A DNA stretch of 64,000 nt from Brevibacillus fortis (GTDB lineage: Bacteria; Bacillota; Bacilli; Brevibacillales; Brevibacillaceae): assembly GCF_003013395.1 (NCBI RefSeq), contig NZ_PXZM01000002.1:60071-124070 (forward strand), given 5' to 3'. A model generated the notes under the pieces. That model searched no databases. It worked only from the letters and a program-made list of their open reading frames with translations, and was not told the DNA's origin. The position numbers and the translations under genes are program-made. Below are positions 34,468 through 42,709 of this stretch, piece after piece (position 1 is the first letter of the stretch; each line of letters begins with the position of its first letter).

Positions 34468-36180
34468 ATGTTAAAAGGAATCCCGGTTTCTGCTGGCATT
34501 TCGATAGCCCCTGTTTTACGACTCACACACGAAACAGCCATTACGCAAGCAGAGTCAACCACTCCAGTGGATACGACTCAGGAGTTAGGACTACTTAGCA
34601 AGAGCGTAGAGCAAGCACGCGAACAACTGGAGAAGCTAAAGGAACAGACGGAGGAACAATTAGGCTCGGAAAAAGCGGCCATCCTCTCTGCTCATATTGC
34701 CTTTTTGGATGACCCAGCATTTGTCGGGGAGATGAGTGCGCTCATCGAAAATCAACAACTGGCGGCATCTACCGCCGTCTCGCAAGTAGCCGATCAGTTC
34801 ATCGCTCTCTTTGAGAGTATGGACGATGCCTACATGAAAGAGCGCGCGGATGATATTCGTGATGTAAGCCGCCGTCTGATTCGAAATATTTCGGGCGGTG
34901 ACACCGTCATCTCCTACCCGGAAGAGCCTTTTATCCTCGTTGCTTGGGATGTTACCCCTTCAGAGACGCTTCAGCTTCCGCTCCAGTATGTACGGGGAAT
35001 TGTCACGGCAAAAGGCGGCGCTACCTCCCATGCAGCCATATTGGCACGCTCTCTCGGAATTCCCGCTGTCATGGGCGCAGGCGATACCTTGATGGAAAAA
35101 GTAGACTCCGGAAGTTTGCTGATCATCGACGGAACCTCGGGACAGCTGATTGTTTCGCCTGATGCGGATACAATGGCTACCTATCAGGAAAAAGCCGCGC
35201 AGGAAGAAAAGGAACGCCAGTTGTACGAAGCCATTAAGGATCTGCCTGCTGAAACAACCGATGGCCACCGCGTTCACCTGATGGCAAACATGGCTGTGCC
35301 AGAAGAATCTGATGCACTGATCGCATCCGGTGTAGAAGGAATCGGGTTGTTCCGCTCCGAGTTTTTGTTTATGGATCGCAGCACCCTTCCCGATGAGAAT
35401 GAGCAATTCGCTGCATACAAGCACGTAGCCGCTGCTTTCGGCGACAAGCCGGTCATCATTCGCACCTTGGATGTTGGCGGCGACAAGCATTTGCCAGCAC
35501 TCGCGCTTCCACAGGAGGAAAACCCGTTCCTTGGCTTCCGCGCGATGCGCATCTCACTAGCCAGACCGGAATTGTTCCTGGTGCAATTACGTGCTCTCTT
35601 GCGTGCCAGTGCATTTGGTCGCCTGCTGATCATGTTCCCGATGATTTCCCATCTGGAGCAGCTGCGTGAAGCCAAACGATTGCTGGAACAAGCGAAATCA
35701 GAGCTGCGGGCAGAAGGAATCGCTTTTGACGAGAAGATCGCAGTAGGCATGATGATGGAGATTCCGGGTGCCTGCCTGCAAGCAGATGTGTTTGCGAAAG
35801 AGGTAGACTTTTTCAGCATCGGCACAAATGACCTCGTTCAATATACGCTAGCTGTAGACCGCATGAATGCCAATATTGCTGAGCTGTACAGCTACTACCA
35901 TCCAGCCGTATTACGATTGATTTCCCAAGTCATCCAAGCTTCCCATCGGGCGGGCATTTGGACCGGGCTGTGTGGGGAAATGGCGGGAGATCGGTTGGCA
36001 ACCAAGCTCTTGCTCGGTTTAGGACTCGATGAGTTCAGCGGTGCCGCTTCGGTCATGCCAAAAGTCAAAGAACGTATTCGCTCCACCAGCTTAGTGGAGG
36101 CGAAACAACTGGCCGAGCACGTTCTTACACTATCTACTGTAGACGAGGTCGTTCAATATCTGAAAGACAAAGCCTTATAA
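34468..36180 (+). CDS. ptsI: PTS enzyme I
   Basis: 570 residues, full length. Phosphotransfer His about 188 in GGATSHAAILARSLG, PEP-binding Arg motif IRTLDVGGDKHLP and the C-terminal LCGEMAGDR cysteine block. Transfers phosphate from PEP to HPr. Last gene of the EIIA-HPr-EI operon. Confidence 0.96.
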   Translation: MLKGIPVSAGISIAPVLRLTHETAITQAESTTPVDTTQELGLLSKSVEQAREQLEKLKEQTEEQLGSEKAAILSAHIAFLDDPAFVGEMSALIENQQLAASTAVSQVADQFIALFESMDDAYMKERADDIRDVSRRLIRNISGGDTVISYPEEPFILVAWDVTPSETLQLPLQYVRGIVTAKGGATSHAAILARSLGIPAVMGAGDTLMEKVDSGSLLIIDGTSGQLIVSPDADTMATYQEKAAQEEKERQLYEAIKDLPAETTDGHRVHLMANMAVPEESDALIASGVEGIGLFRSEFLFMDRSTLPDENEQFAAYKHVAAAFGDKPVIIRTLDVGGDKHLPALALPQEENPFLGFRAMRISLARPELFLVQLRALLRASAFGRLLIMFPMISHLEQLREAKRLLEQAKSELRAEGIAFDEKIAVGMMMEIPGACLQADVFAKEVDFFSIGTNDLVQYTLAVDRMNANIAELYSYYHPAVLRLISQVIQASHRAGIWTGLCGEMAGDRLATKLLLGLGLDEFSGAASVMPKVKERIRSTSLVEAKQLAEHVLTLSTVDEVVQYLKDKAL

Positions 36181-36200
36181 AGGTTTTGTCGCCTGAGTAA

Positions 36201-36214
36201 TGAAAGCGCTTTCA
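36201..36214 (+). promoter_or_regulatory. cre site upstream of EIICB
   Basis: TGAAAGCGCTTTCA, a perfect palindrome and full match to the CcpA cre consensus (TGWAANCGNTNWCA). A hairpin CTCTCCGG ... CCGGAGAG follows (36236-36286). Confidence 0.85.
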
Positions 36215-36331
36215 AAACATCGATCAGAATAGTCTCTCTCCGGCTTATTCCTTGTGCCCTCATCATTTTGCCATTCATCCGGAGAGCGGCTTCCCTGATA
36301 AATTCATTCCATTCCAAGGAGGTTTTATCCT

Positions 36332-37771
36332 ATGCTCGCTTTTCTGCAAAAGATTGGGAGAGCCCTCATGCTCCCGGTTGCAACGTTGCCAGCCGCAGCG
36401 ATTTTGCAAAGCTTTGGTCTTCTCAAATTCGAGAAGGACCTCAATCTCGGCGCCTTTGGTGCATTCATGGACTCGTACATCGCTCCGCTTTTGGCTGCCG
36501 GTGGTTCAGCCATTTTTGACAACCTAGCTTTAATCTTTGCTGTCGGTGTTGCCATTGGCTTGGCTGGAGATGCTGTTGCCGCCTTAGCCGCTGTCATTGC
36601 CTACGCCGTATTGACGAAAGTACTCGCAGCTGTTCCTGCTGCCTTGCCTTTCATCGCGGATGATATAAAACTGAACATGGGTGTCATCGGTGGTATTATG
36701 GCGGGTGGTATTGCAGCGTTTTTCTACAACCGCTACCATTCGATCAAGCTCCCTGAATGGCTAGGCTTCTTCGGTGGAAAGCGTTTCGTCCCGATCATCA
36801 CTTCTCTTTCCATGGTTGTCGTCGGCCTGATTTTCGGGATCATTTGGGGCCCGATCCAGATTGCCCTTGACTCATTGGGCTCTTGGATCGTAGGTCTCGG
36901 CGCAACAGGTTCTTTCTTGTTCGGATTCTTCAACCGATTGCTCGTTCCATTTGGTCTGCACCACGTACTCAATGCGATTGCCTGGTTCCAAATCGGTGAC
37001 TTTACCGATGCGGCAGGGAAAGTGGTACACGGCGACTTGCATCGTTTCTTTGCGGGAGACCCATCAGCAGGAATGTTTATGACTGGTTTCTATCCGATCA
37101 TGATGTTCGCACTTCCTGGAGCGGCTTTCGCTATTATTCACTCAGCGCGTCCTGAAAAACGCAAAGTAGTTGCTTCTATGTTTATTGGTGCAGCCCTCGC
37201 TTCGTTCCTGACCGGGATTACCGAGGTAGTTGAATTCGCGTTTATGTTCGCTGCTCCACTCCTGTATTTTGTTCACGCGATATTGACCGGTGTGTCCGGA
37301 TATATCGTGACCTCTCTAGGTATCAAGCACGGCTTTGGATTCTCAGCGGGTCTGATCGACTACGGGATCAACTTCCACCTCTCTACAAATGCTTGGATGA
37401 TCATCCCGATTGGTCTGGCATTCGCTGTGGTCTACTACTTCCTGTTCCGTTTCCTGATCGTGAAACTGAACCTCAAGACGCCAGGACGTGAAGATGACGA
37501 AGAAATGACAGCTACAGCTACGGGAAGGAACAATTCGATGCAGGATAAAGCGATCCAAGTGCTCACTCACATTGGTGGAAAAGATAACGTCGTTAGCGTA
37601 GACGCTTGCATCACTCGTCTTCGTCTGGTTTTAAAAGACGACAAAAAGGTCAACGACAAAGCCTTGAAGGATCTCGGTGCAGCAGGCGTTATGCGACTGG
37701 GTCAAGGAAGCGTGCAAGTAGTCTTCGGAACCCATTCGGAGCTGCTAAAAGAAGAGATCAGCAAGCTGTAA
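36332..37771 (+). CDS. PTS EIICB, glucose/N-acetylglucosamine type
   Basis: 479 residues. IIC domain (residues about 1-400, ten hydrophobic segments) with LPVATLPAAAILQSFG, HHVLNAIAW, GITEVVEFAFMF; IIB domain (about 400-479) with phospho-Cys426 in DACITRLR. The IIC resembles NagE/NagP (HHVLN, FAGDPSAGMFMTGFYPIM), so GlcNAc may be the main sugar, although its neighbours are the glucose-type GlcT, EIIA and general PTS proteins. Start ATG 36332 after AAGGAGG. Confidence 0.85.
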   Translation: MLAFLQKIGRALMLPVATLPAAAILQSFGLLKFEKDLNLGAFGAFMDSYIAPLLAAGGSAIFDNLALIFAVGVAIGLAGDAVAALAAVIAYAVLTKVLAAVPAALPFIADDIKLNMGVIGGIMAGGIAAFFYNRYHSIKLPEWLGFFGGKRFVPIITSLSMVVVGLIFGIIWGPIQIALDSLGSWIVGLGATGSFLFGFFNRLLVPFGLHHVLNAIAWFQIGDFTDAAGKVVHGDLHRFFAGDPSAGMFMTGFYPIMMFALPGAAFAIIHSARPEKRKVVASMFIGAALASFLTGITEVVEFAFMFAAPLLYFVHAILTGVSGYIVTSLGIKHGFGFSAGLIDYGINFHLSTNAWMIIPIGLAFAVVYYFLFRFLIVKLNLKTPGREDDEEMTATATGRNNSMQDKAIQVLTHIGGKDNVVSVDACITRLRLVLKDDKKVNDKALKDLGAAGVMRLGQGSVQVVFGTHSELLKEEISKL

Positions 37772-37783
37772 AATATATCGAAT

Positions 37784-37818
37784 GCCCGGTCACGGAGAAG
37801 TCCGTACCGGGCTTTTTT
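37784..37818 (+). terminator. Terminator after the PTS EIICB gene
   Basis: GCCCGGTcACGGA - gaag - TCCGTaCCGGGC followed by TTTTTT. Confidence 0.85.
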
Positions 37819-38041
37819 CTGTTTCCTGAATGAGTAACGGACGCGACCCGGTATCATTCCCACCATGTGTCGTACTATATGGGCATCGCGCGTTGTTTTC
37901 CAACTCTTTTTCAAACAATACCAAGCGCTCGAGAAATCCCTCGCAAGCCGGCATACTCTGTGGCGCCATCATTTCAATTTCGTAAGCGACGGTTCTTCTC
38001 CATATCTCCAGCTGCCTTTTATTTGCCTCCCAAGCGTTCAA
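37790..38041 (-). CDS. Small hypothetical protein next to XRE regulator
   Basis: 83 residues from a TTG start at 38041 (NAWEANKRQLEIWRRTVAYE after it), with AAGGGG upstream. Starts 23 bases after the XRE stop on the same strand. The central region is helical (ACEGFLERLVLFEKELEN), the C-terminus overlaps the PTS terminator on the other strand, which is unusual for a real gene. Family not recognised; moderate doubt that it is expressed. Confidence 0.4.
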   Translation of the reverse strand: MNAWEANKRQLEIWRRTVAYEIEMMAPQSMPACEGFLERLVLFEKELENNARCPYSTTHGGNDTGSRPLLIQETEKSPVRTSP

Positions 38042-38063
38042 TCCATCCCACCCCTTCGCTAAA

Positions 38064-38276
38064 TCAGCAAACCATCTTGATAAAAAGATCAAGCATGCCA
38101 CATCGGAGTTTCTTGGCCAACACAGGCAAATGATTGGCCTTGAAATCATAGGCTCCCTTCTCGTACTTCAAGTATGTTGAAGCATTTCGAAAACCGAGGG
38201 CTTCCGCCATTTCTTGCAAGGTCAGCTTGCACTCATTACGTCTTTGCGCGATAAACGGGAGGTTGAGTCGTTCCAC
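38064..38276 (-). CDS. Small XRE-family regulator
   Basis: 70 residues from GTG 38276, which follows GGAGGGG. The helix-turn-helix is LTLQEMAEALGFRNASTYLK, and the preceding basic helix FIAQRRNECK is Xre-like. Divergent from another XRE gene at 38443; operator-like inverted repeats lie in the 166-base gap. Confidence 0.75.
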   Translation of the reverse strand: MERLNLPFIAQRRNECKLTLQEMAEALGFRNASTYLKYEKGAYDFKANHLPVLAKKLRCGMLDLFIKMVC

Positions 38277-38289
38277 CAGTTGTCCCCTC

Positions 38290-38430
38290 CTGATTTGCAA
38301 AAATGGCAAATATTTATAGTTACATCATATCCTTTCAATTTTAGCAAAGTCAATACAGATTTTGTCATATTAGCAATCTTGTTTTTTCCGTTTTGGAAAA
38401 TTGTTAGAATGGAATTGCCAAAACGATAAA
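38290..38430. promoter_or_regulatory. Divergent XRE intergenic operator region
   Basis: ATTTGC-AAAAATG-GCAAAT (about 38295-38313) is a perfect 6+6 inverted repeat, and TTTTGG ... CCAAAA (about 38394-38421) flanks the right-hand gene's promoter zone. TTAGCAA occurs twice in between. Both XRE regulators may bind here. Confidence 0.45.
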
Positions 38431-38442
38431 GGTGGTCTCACG

Positions 38443-38799
38443 ATGTCCATAATTGGTCAACGCATAAAGTGGCTACGCGAGCAAAAACAATGGTCACAAC
38501 TTCAATTAGCTGAAAAGCTGGGCATACATAATACGGTACTTTCGCGGATCGAGTCAGGCGAAAAGAAAGGCGTCGATTTTCATCTGATTTCCAAAGTCGC
38601 AGATTTATTTGAAGTATCCACTGATTTTCTTCACGGGCGCACGGAGGAACTATCTTGGCAACGTGGTTCTGTTCGGGAAACACCGGCCACCTTTTTAGAT
38701 GTCGATGGCCTGTCAGAGGACGAGCTAGTTGAGGTCAAGCGCCATATCGAATTTTTAAAGTGGAAAGCTTTGCAAGAAAAGAACGAAGACCCTTCTTAA
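38443..38799 (+). CDS. XRE-family transcriptional regulator
   Basis: 118 residues from ATG 38443 with AAAGGTGG upstream. HTH_XRE (GQRIKWLREQKQWSQLQLAE, KLGIHNTVLSRIESG) in the first 65 residues, then an acidic tail with VKRHIEFLKW. Reminiscent of SinR/AnsR-type small regulators but with no obvious ligand domain. Terminator follows. Confidence 0.82.
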   Translation: MSIIGQRIKWLREQKQWSQLQLAEKLGIHNTVLSRIESGEKKGVDFHLISKVADLFEVSTDFLHGRTEELSWQRGSVRETPATFLDVDGLSEDELVEVKRHIEFLKWKALQEKNEDPS

Positions 38800-38815
38800 A
38801 GATTGACGGATAACA

Positions 38816-38842
38816 AAAAACCCCTGTCTCCAGGGGTTTTCA
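38816..38842 (+). terminator. Terminator of the XRE gene
   Basis: AAAACCCCTG - tct - CAGGGGTTTT. Confidence 0.75.
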
Positions 38843-38893
38843 TCATGGCAAGCGTCAGGCGTACTCTCCTGATGCTTTTTTATATAGGCTGTG

Positions 38894-39241
38894 TTATTCT
38901 TCGCTGTCGTTAGCCATTTCGTCTGCATTCAACTCGATCCAGCTCTGCGACCAAGACTCAATCCCTTTGAGCACTGGAGTCAGAGCTTTCCCCATCTCGG
39001 TTAAGGAATACTCTACCCGAACAGGAGCAGAATCAGTAAACACCTGCCGATGCACGAGTCCTTCCTTCTCCAAATCCTTCAAACGCTCAGAAAGTAGCCT
39101 TCCGCTTACGGGCAGTGCCCCTTCCAATGCACAAAATCGCTGTGGTCCCGACAACAGCTGGTATAGGATTAGACCTGTCCATCGCTTCCCCAACAACTGC
39201 ATACCTTTTTCGAACTTCGGACAGAGGGAAGACTGTTTCAT
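38894..39241 (-). CDS. HxlR/DUF24-family regulator
   Basis: 115 residues from ATG 39241, after AGGTGA. Winged HTH (FCALEGALPVSGRLLSERLK, DLEKEGLVHRQVF) with the conserved N-terminal Cys7 (SSLCPKF) that senses electrophiles or quinones in YodB/HxlR relatives. Divergent from doxX, its probable target; a GTAAC-ttt-GTTAC palindrome lies in the doxX leader. Confidence 0.85.
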   Translation of the reverse strand: MKQSSLCPKFEKGMQLLGKRWTGLILYQLLSGPQRFCALEGALPVSGRLLSERLKDLEKEGLVHRQVFTDSAPVRVEYSLTEMGKALTPVLKGIESWSQSWIELNADEMANDSEE

Positions 39242-39357
39242 GGGTATCACCTCATTCTCCTTCCAGTATACCGCTCTTTGTTCAATCCATCAAAACCAAT
39301 GATGCTCATCGACCTTGAAAATTGCACTTGCCAACTGCTGGAATTTTATTGAATCAC

Positions 39358-39410
39358 TTGACTTGAGAAATTATTATTGTATACTTACTAACGAAAAGTA
39401 ACTTTGTTAC
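39358..39410 (+). promoter_or_regulatory. doxX promoter and HxlR-type operator
   Basis: -35 TTGACT (39358-39363), 16-base spacer, -10 TATACT (39380-39385). GTAAC-ttt-GTTAC (39398-39410) overlies the downstream start region. Confidence 0.6.
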
Positions 39411-39439
39411 ACATTTAAATTTATCGGAGGGATTCATAC

Positions 39440-39850
39440 ATGTCAAATCGTTTTGAATGGAGCGCACTTATCCTACGTGTGATTGCTGGTCTTACTTTTG
39501 CTATTCACGGAGTTGCTAAATTCCAAATGGGATTGGAAAATGTCGCTGGTTTCTTCGGAACCATGGGACTCCCTGCATTCATTGCTTATCTCGTAGCCTT
39601 CTTGGAGGTAGTAGGTGGTATTGCCTTGATTCTGGGTCTGGGTACTCGCGTGTTCGCAGGTGCGTTGTCTGTCGTTATGATTGGTGCCATCTTTACAGCC
39701 AAGCTCACTGCAGGCTTCCTGGGCGGCGAAGGTGGAGCTGGTTATGAATTGGATCTGGCCCTTCTTGCGATGTTGGTGGCTCTTGGTATCAGCGGCAGCT
39801 CCAAGTTCGCACTGGACGCTATCCTGCTTGGAAAAAGATCGGTTGAGTAA
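39440..39850 (+). CDS. DoxX family membrane protein
   Basis: 136 residues, four hydrophobic segments, DoxX signature (GLTFAIHGVAKFQMGLENVAG) and the C-terminal YELDLALLAMLVALGISG. DoxX-type proteins are linked to redox/thiol or quinone stress (e.g. catechol-induced MhqP). Regulation by the neighbouring HxlR-type regulator is inferred from the divergent layout. Confidence 0.82.
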   Translation: MSNRFEWSALILRVIAGLTFAIHGVAKFQMGLENVAGFFGTMGLPAFIAYLVAFLEVVGGIALILGLGTRVFAGALSVVMIGAIFTAKLTAGFLGGEGGAGYELDLALLAMLVALGISGSSKFALDAILLGKRSVE

Positions 39851-39862
39851 ATTGCATTGTCA

Positions 39863-39919
39863 AACGTTAAAAGCCTGTCTGAAGGTCATATTCGAACCTT
39901 CTGACAGGCTTTTAACGTT
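39863..39919. terminator. Bidirectional terminator after doxX
   Basis: AACGTTAAAAGCCTGTC ... GACAGGCTTTTAACGTT with a further GAAGGT/ACCTTC stem: an almost perfect 24-pair inverted repeat. Ends exactly at the stop of the lipoprotein gene on the other strand. Confidence 0.8.
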
Positions 39920-40527
39920 TATTCTTTCTGCGGCGATTCCTCGATCATTTTTTTATTAATGATTCTTATTTTGTCTGCTGGTGATTTCTCATCCTTTGCA
40001 CTTATAAATACGGAGTTGTCTCCCGCTTCAAAAAACATGACATAATCCTGATCGACCATGCTCTTATCTTCACTGACAGGAGCCCCCAGATTTTTACGGA
40101 TTGTGTCCAGATTCGTTTCATTTAGATGAAGACCAGCTAAATCAATTCCATACACACGATCTTGCCCATCAAAATAAATGAGTGCACTCTCTAGCTTCTC
40201 AAAGACTTCATAGCGCCCGCCATCCCAGTAATCTTGTTTCGTTACCTTGCCGTATATCGCAGAAACCTCATCTCGCTTCATCCCGATGTGGATATCGAAG
40301 CCACTGATTTCGTTTTTGGCGAGCTGCTTCAAAAATTGCTCATCCAGAATAATTTGACGCACTGTAGTGGTTTGCTTTTCTTGCTTTTGGTCGCCTTCGC
40401 TTTTTCCCGCCTCTTTCTGCTGCTCGGCTACAGGCTGTTGTTTAACATCTGTTGATACACTCGTATCAGGTGAACAGCCTCCCACAATCAGACCTGCCAC
40501 TACGGTCATACACACCCATTTTCTCAT
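39919..40527 (-). CDS. Lipoprotein, DUF4309-like
   Basis: 202 residues. Lipobox LIVGGC (Cys about 18) and a Gln/Lys-rich linker to residue 55. The globular domain with ISGFDIHIGMKRDEVSAIYG and YFDGQDRVYGIDL resembles the DUF4309/YjgB group, whose members are secreted or surface proteins of unknown function. The strand switch and the long hairpin set it apart from doxX. Confidence 0.65.
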   Translation of the reverse strand: MRKWVCMTVVAGLIVGGCSPDTSVSTDVKQQPVAEQQKEAGKSEGDQKQEKQTTTVRQIILDEQFLKQLAKNEISGFDIHIGMKRDEVSAIYGKVTKQDYWDGGRYEVFEKLESALIYFDGQDRVYGIDLAGLHLNETNLDTIRKNLGAPVSEDKSMVDQDYVMFFEAGDNSVFISAKDEKSPADKIRIINKKMIEESPQKE

Positions 40528-40615
40528 CCGACTTCACTCCTTTATTTCCTCTTGAATGGTTTCATCGCAACTTCATCACTGGTAAGACGTAACTTTTCGT
40601 AAAAGTGAGGTGTTG

Positions 40616-40662
40616 TATGATGCCACTCTGGTTCCAAGCGCCGGAAACAGAGTGGCATCATA
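40616..40662. repeat. Strong 15-base hairpin between lipoprotein and nupC
   Basis: TATGATGCCACTCTG ... CAGAGTGGCATCATA perfect arms, with TTCC/GGAA pairing in the loop. No T tract on either side. A possible structured RNA or regulatory hairpin in a 280-base gap that otherwise holds no gene. Confidence 0.5.
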
Positions 40663-40782
40663 GAGCGTAACAACCGTGATTCCTATTCCTTTGATGAAGG
40701 ACACCGATCCGAGAAAGCAAGACGAATATCTCAATTGATAGACGCTACTTCCCATCATTTGGTTACGAAACGGTACCTAACA

Positions 40783-40804
40783 AAAAAGACCCCCGAAAGG
40801 GTCC
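40783..40804 (-). terminator. nupC terminator
   Basis: GGACCC-tttcgg-GGGTCTTTTTT on the minus strand. Confidence 0.75.
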
Positions 40805-40807
40805 TCA

Positions 40808-41989
40808 CTACACCACAATGCTGATGATAATTCCTGACAAAAAGCTGACGAGTGTTGCCCCAAATAATAGCTTCAGTCCAAATCGGGCAACGACATTTCC
40901 TTGCCTTTCATTCAAGCCTTTTACCGCACCAACAATTGTCCCGATGGAGCCAAAGTTCGCAAACGAGATCAAAAACACAGACACGATGGCAACTGTTCTT
41001 TCGCTTAACTGACCTTGAATCTTCGTAAAATCAAGGATGGCGACAAACTCGTTCGCCACGATTTTGGTGGCCATGATACTTCCTGCTTGTACAACTTCAT
41101 GCCAAGGAATCCCCATAAGAAAAGCTAAGGGAGCAAAGACATACCCTAGCAACGCTTGGAACGAGATGCCGAATACTGCACTGAATAACCCGTTCACCAT
41201 CGCAATGAGGGCAATAAATCCGAGCAACATTGCGGCAACGACCACGGCTACTTTAAATCCATCCAGAATGTACTCTCCGAGCATTTCAAAGAAGGCCTGT
41301 TTCTCTTCTTTTTCTTGATCGAGCAAATCATCTTCCGGCTTCACTTTATACGGATTAATAATGGAAGCAATGATAAAACCACCAAATAGGTTGAGTACCA
41401 GCGCAGCTACTACATACTCCGGTTTGAGCATGGTCATGAAGGAACCCACGATGGACATAGACACGGTGGACATCGCAGAGGCGCACAGTGTGTACAACCT
41501 GTTTTCAGGTATGGCACCCAGCTGTTTTTTCACGGTAATAAACACTTCAGACTGCCCGACGATCGCCGAGGCAATCGCATTATACGATTCCAATTTTCCC
41601 ATGCCATTCACTTTGCTCAATACGAGTCCTACATAATGAATAAATAAAGGGAGGATCCTCGTGTACTGCAGAATGCCTATCAGTGCCGATACGAACACAA
41701 TTGGTAGCAAAACTTGTAAGAAAAACGGAGTCGTATCCGGATTGGCAATGCCTCCGAAGACAAAATTGATCCCCTCGTAAGCATATTCCAGAAGCACAGA
41801 AAAACTGTTGGCAATGCCTCCGATTAAAATGAGTCCAATATTGGTTCGCAACAACAGCAAGCCAAACACGATCTGAATCAGAATCATGATAAGAATAGGC
41901 CGATAGCGAATGTGCTTTTTATCACTACTTGCCAGCCAAGCAAGCAAAAATACCGTGATCAAACCTATACCCGCGATGATATAATTCAT
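40808..41989 (-). CDS. nupC: Concentrative nucleoside transporter (NupC family)
   Basis: 393 residues from ATG 41989, with GGAG eight bases before it. About ten to eleven hydrophobic segments. CNT hallmarks: SVLLEYAYEGINFVFGG, QILQYTRILPLFIHYVG, GQSEVFITVKKQ, SKLTPEFVVAAL-like (MLKPEYVVAALVLNLFGG) and the C-terminal LISFANFGSIGTIVG motif. Imports nucleosides with Na+ or H+. A hairpin/T-tract (42042-42084) lies between ridA and this gene. Confidence 0.9.
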   Translation of the reverse strand: MNYIIAGIGLITVFLLAWLASSDKKHIRYRPILIMILIQIVFGLLLLRTNIGLILIGGIANSFSVLLEYAYEGINFVFGGIANPDTTPFFLQVLLPIVFVSALIGILQYTRILPLFIHYVGLVLSKVNGMGKLESYNAIASAIVGQSEVFITVKKQLGAIPENRLYTLCASAMSTVSMSIVGSFMTMLKPEYVVAALVLNLFGGFIIASIINPYKVKPEDDLLDQEKEEKQAFFEMLGEYILDGFKVAVVVAAMLLGFIALIAMVNGLFSAVFGISFQALLGYVFAPLAFLMGIPWHEVVQAGSIMATKIVANEFVAILDFTKIQGQLSERTVAIVSVFLISFANFGSIGTIVGAVKGLNERQGNVVARFGLKLLFGATLVSFLSGIIISIVV

Positions 41990-42041
41990 GCAACCAACTC
42001 CGATCCGCTTATCTCGCTCCATAATCTTCCCAAAAGAGCAC

Positions 42042-42084
42042 AAAAAAACCCTCCTGAACGATGAATAATCGAACACAAGGGGGA
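42042..42084 (-). terminator. Hairpin between ridA and nupC
   Basis: CCCCCTTG ... CAGGAGGG with inner CGAT/ATCG pairing and TTTTTTT. Acts as the ridA terminator or as an attenuator for nupC. Confidence 0.55.
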
Positions 42085-42096
42085 TGGGACAACTAA

Positions 42097-42504
42097 CTAT
42101 AAGTCCGCAACAGCAATTGCCTCAATCTCAATCAACAGCTCGTCCCTGATGAGCTTGCTAACCTCAACCGCAGAGCTGGCTGGCGGTGTTTCTGTATTCA
42201 CGTACTGATCTCGAATCTCACGGACAATGTGCATCTTGGATATGTCTGTCACGAAAAAAGTCAATTTCACTACATGCTCAAAGTTGACTCCTGACGCTTC
42301 TAACGCGAATTGGATATTTTCGAAAACTTGTTTTGTCTGTGCGGCTAAATCGCCTGTGCCGACCACTTGGCCATCCCTGTTGAGAGCCACCTGTCCCGAT
42401 ACATAAATCGTCCGTGCATTCCGAACCTCCACTGCATGGGTGTAGCCAAAAGTAGGTGGCATTGTTTCAGGGTTAATGAATTTGATTCGCTTATCATTTT
42501 GCAT
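42097..42504 (-). CDS. RidA family protein
   Basis: 135 residues from ATG 42504, after GGAGGT. RidA (YjgF) fold: YTHAVEVRNARTIYVSGQVA, FALEASGVNFEHVVKLTFFV, and the signature TPPASSAVEVSKLIRDELLIE near the end. Usually hydrolyses enamine/imine intermediates, but the catalytic Arg is in PPASSAVEV-K instead of PAR-S, so substrate may differ. Same strand as nupC. Confidence 0.88.
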   Translation of the reverse strand: MQNDKRIKFINPETMPPTFGYTHAVEVRNARTIYVSGQVALNRDGQVVGTGDLAAQTKQVFENIQFALEASGVNFEHVVKLTFFVTDISKMHIVREIRDQYVNTETPPASSAVEVSKLIRDELLIEIEAIAVADL

Positions 42505-42668
42505 CTGACATGCTACCTCCGATTCACATTTATTGGTAAGTAATTCTATCATACCCGAAAAATTCTGACCAAAAGCGTTACTGACGCGAAGAGATGATTT
42601 ATACCCCCTCGAGTATTTATTAGCTCCGCAGTTTATTTTAAGTGAGTATACGTTATAGAATGGAATGA

Positions 42669-42702
42669 ATAACCCGTCTCCAGCTAGGCTGAGGACGGGT
42701 TA
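42669..42702. terminator. Terminator of the Ser-rich protein gene
   Basis: AACCCGTC-tc..CAGC-cta-GCTG..GACGGGTT, usable in both directions. Confidence 0.65.
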
Positions 42703-42709
42703 TTGCTTA

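Noticed and set aside
40576..40758. 60-codon frame across the 40616 hairpin
   Set aside because: Coding of a perfect hairpin by chance; no ribosome site, no known homology.
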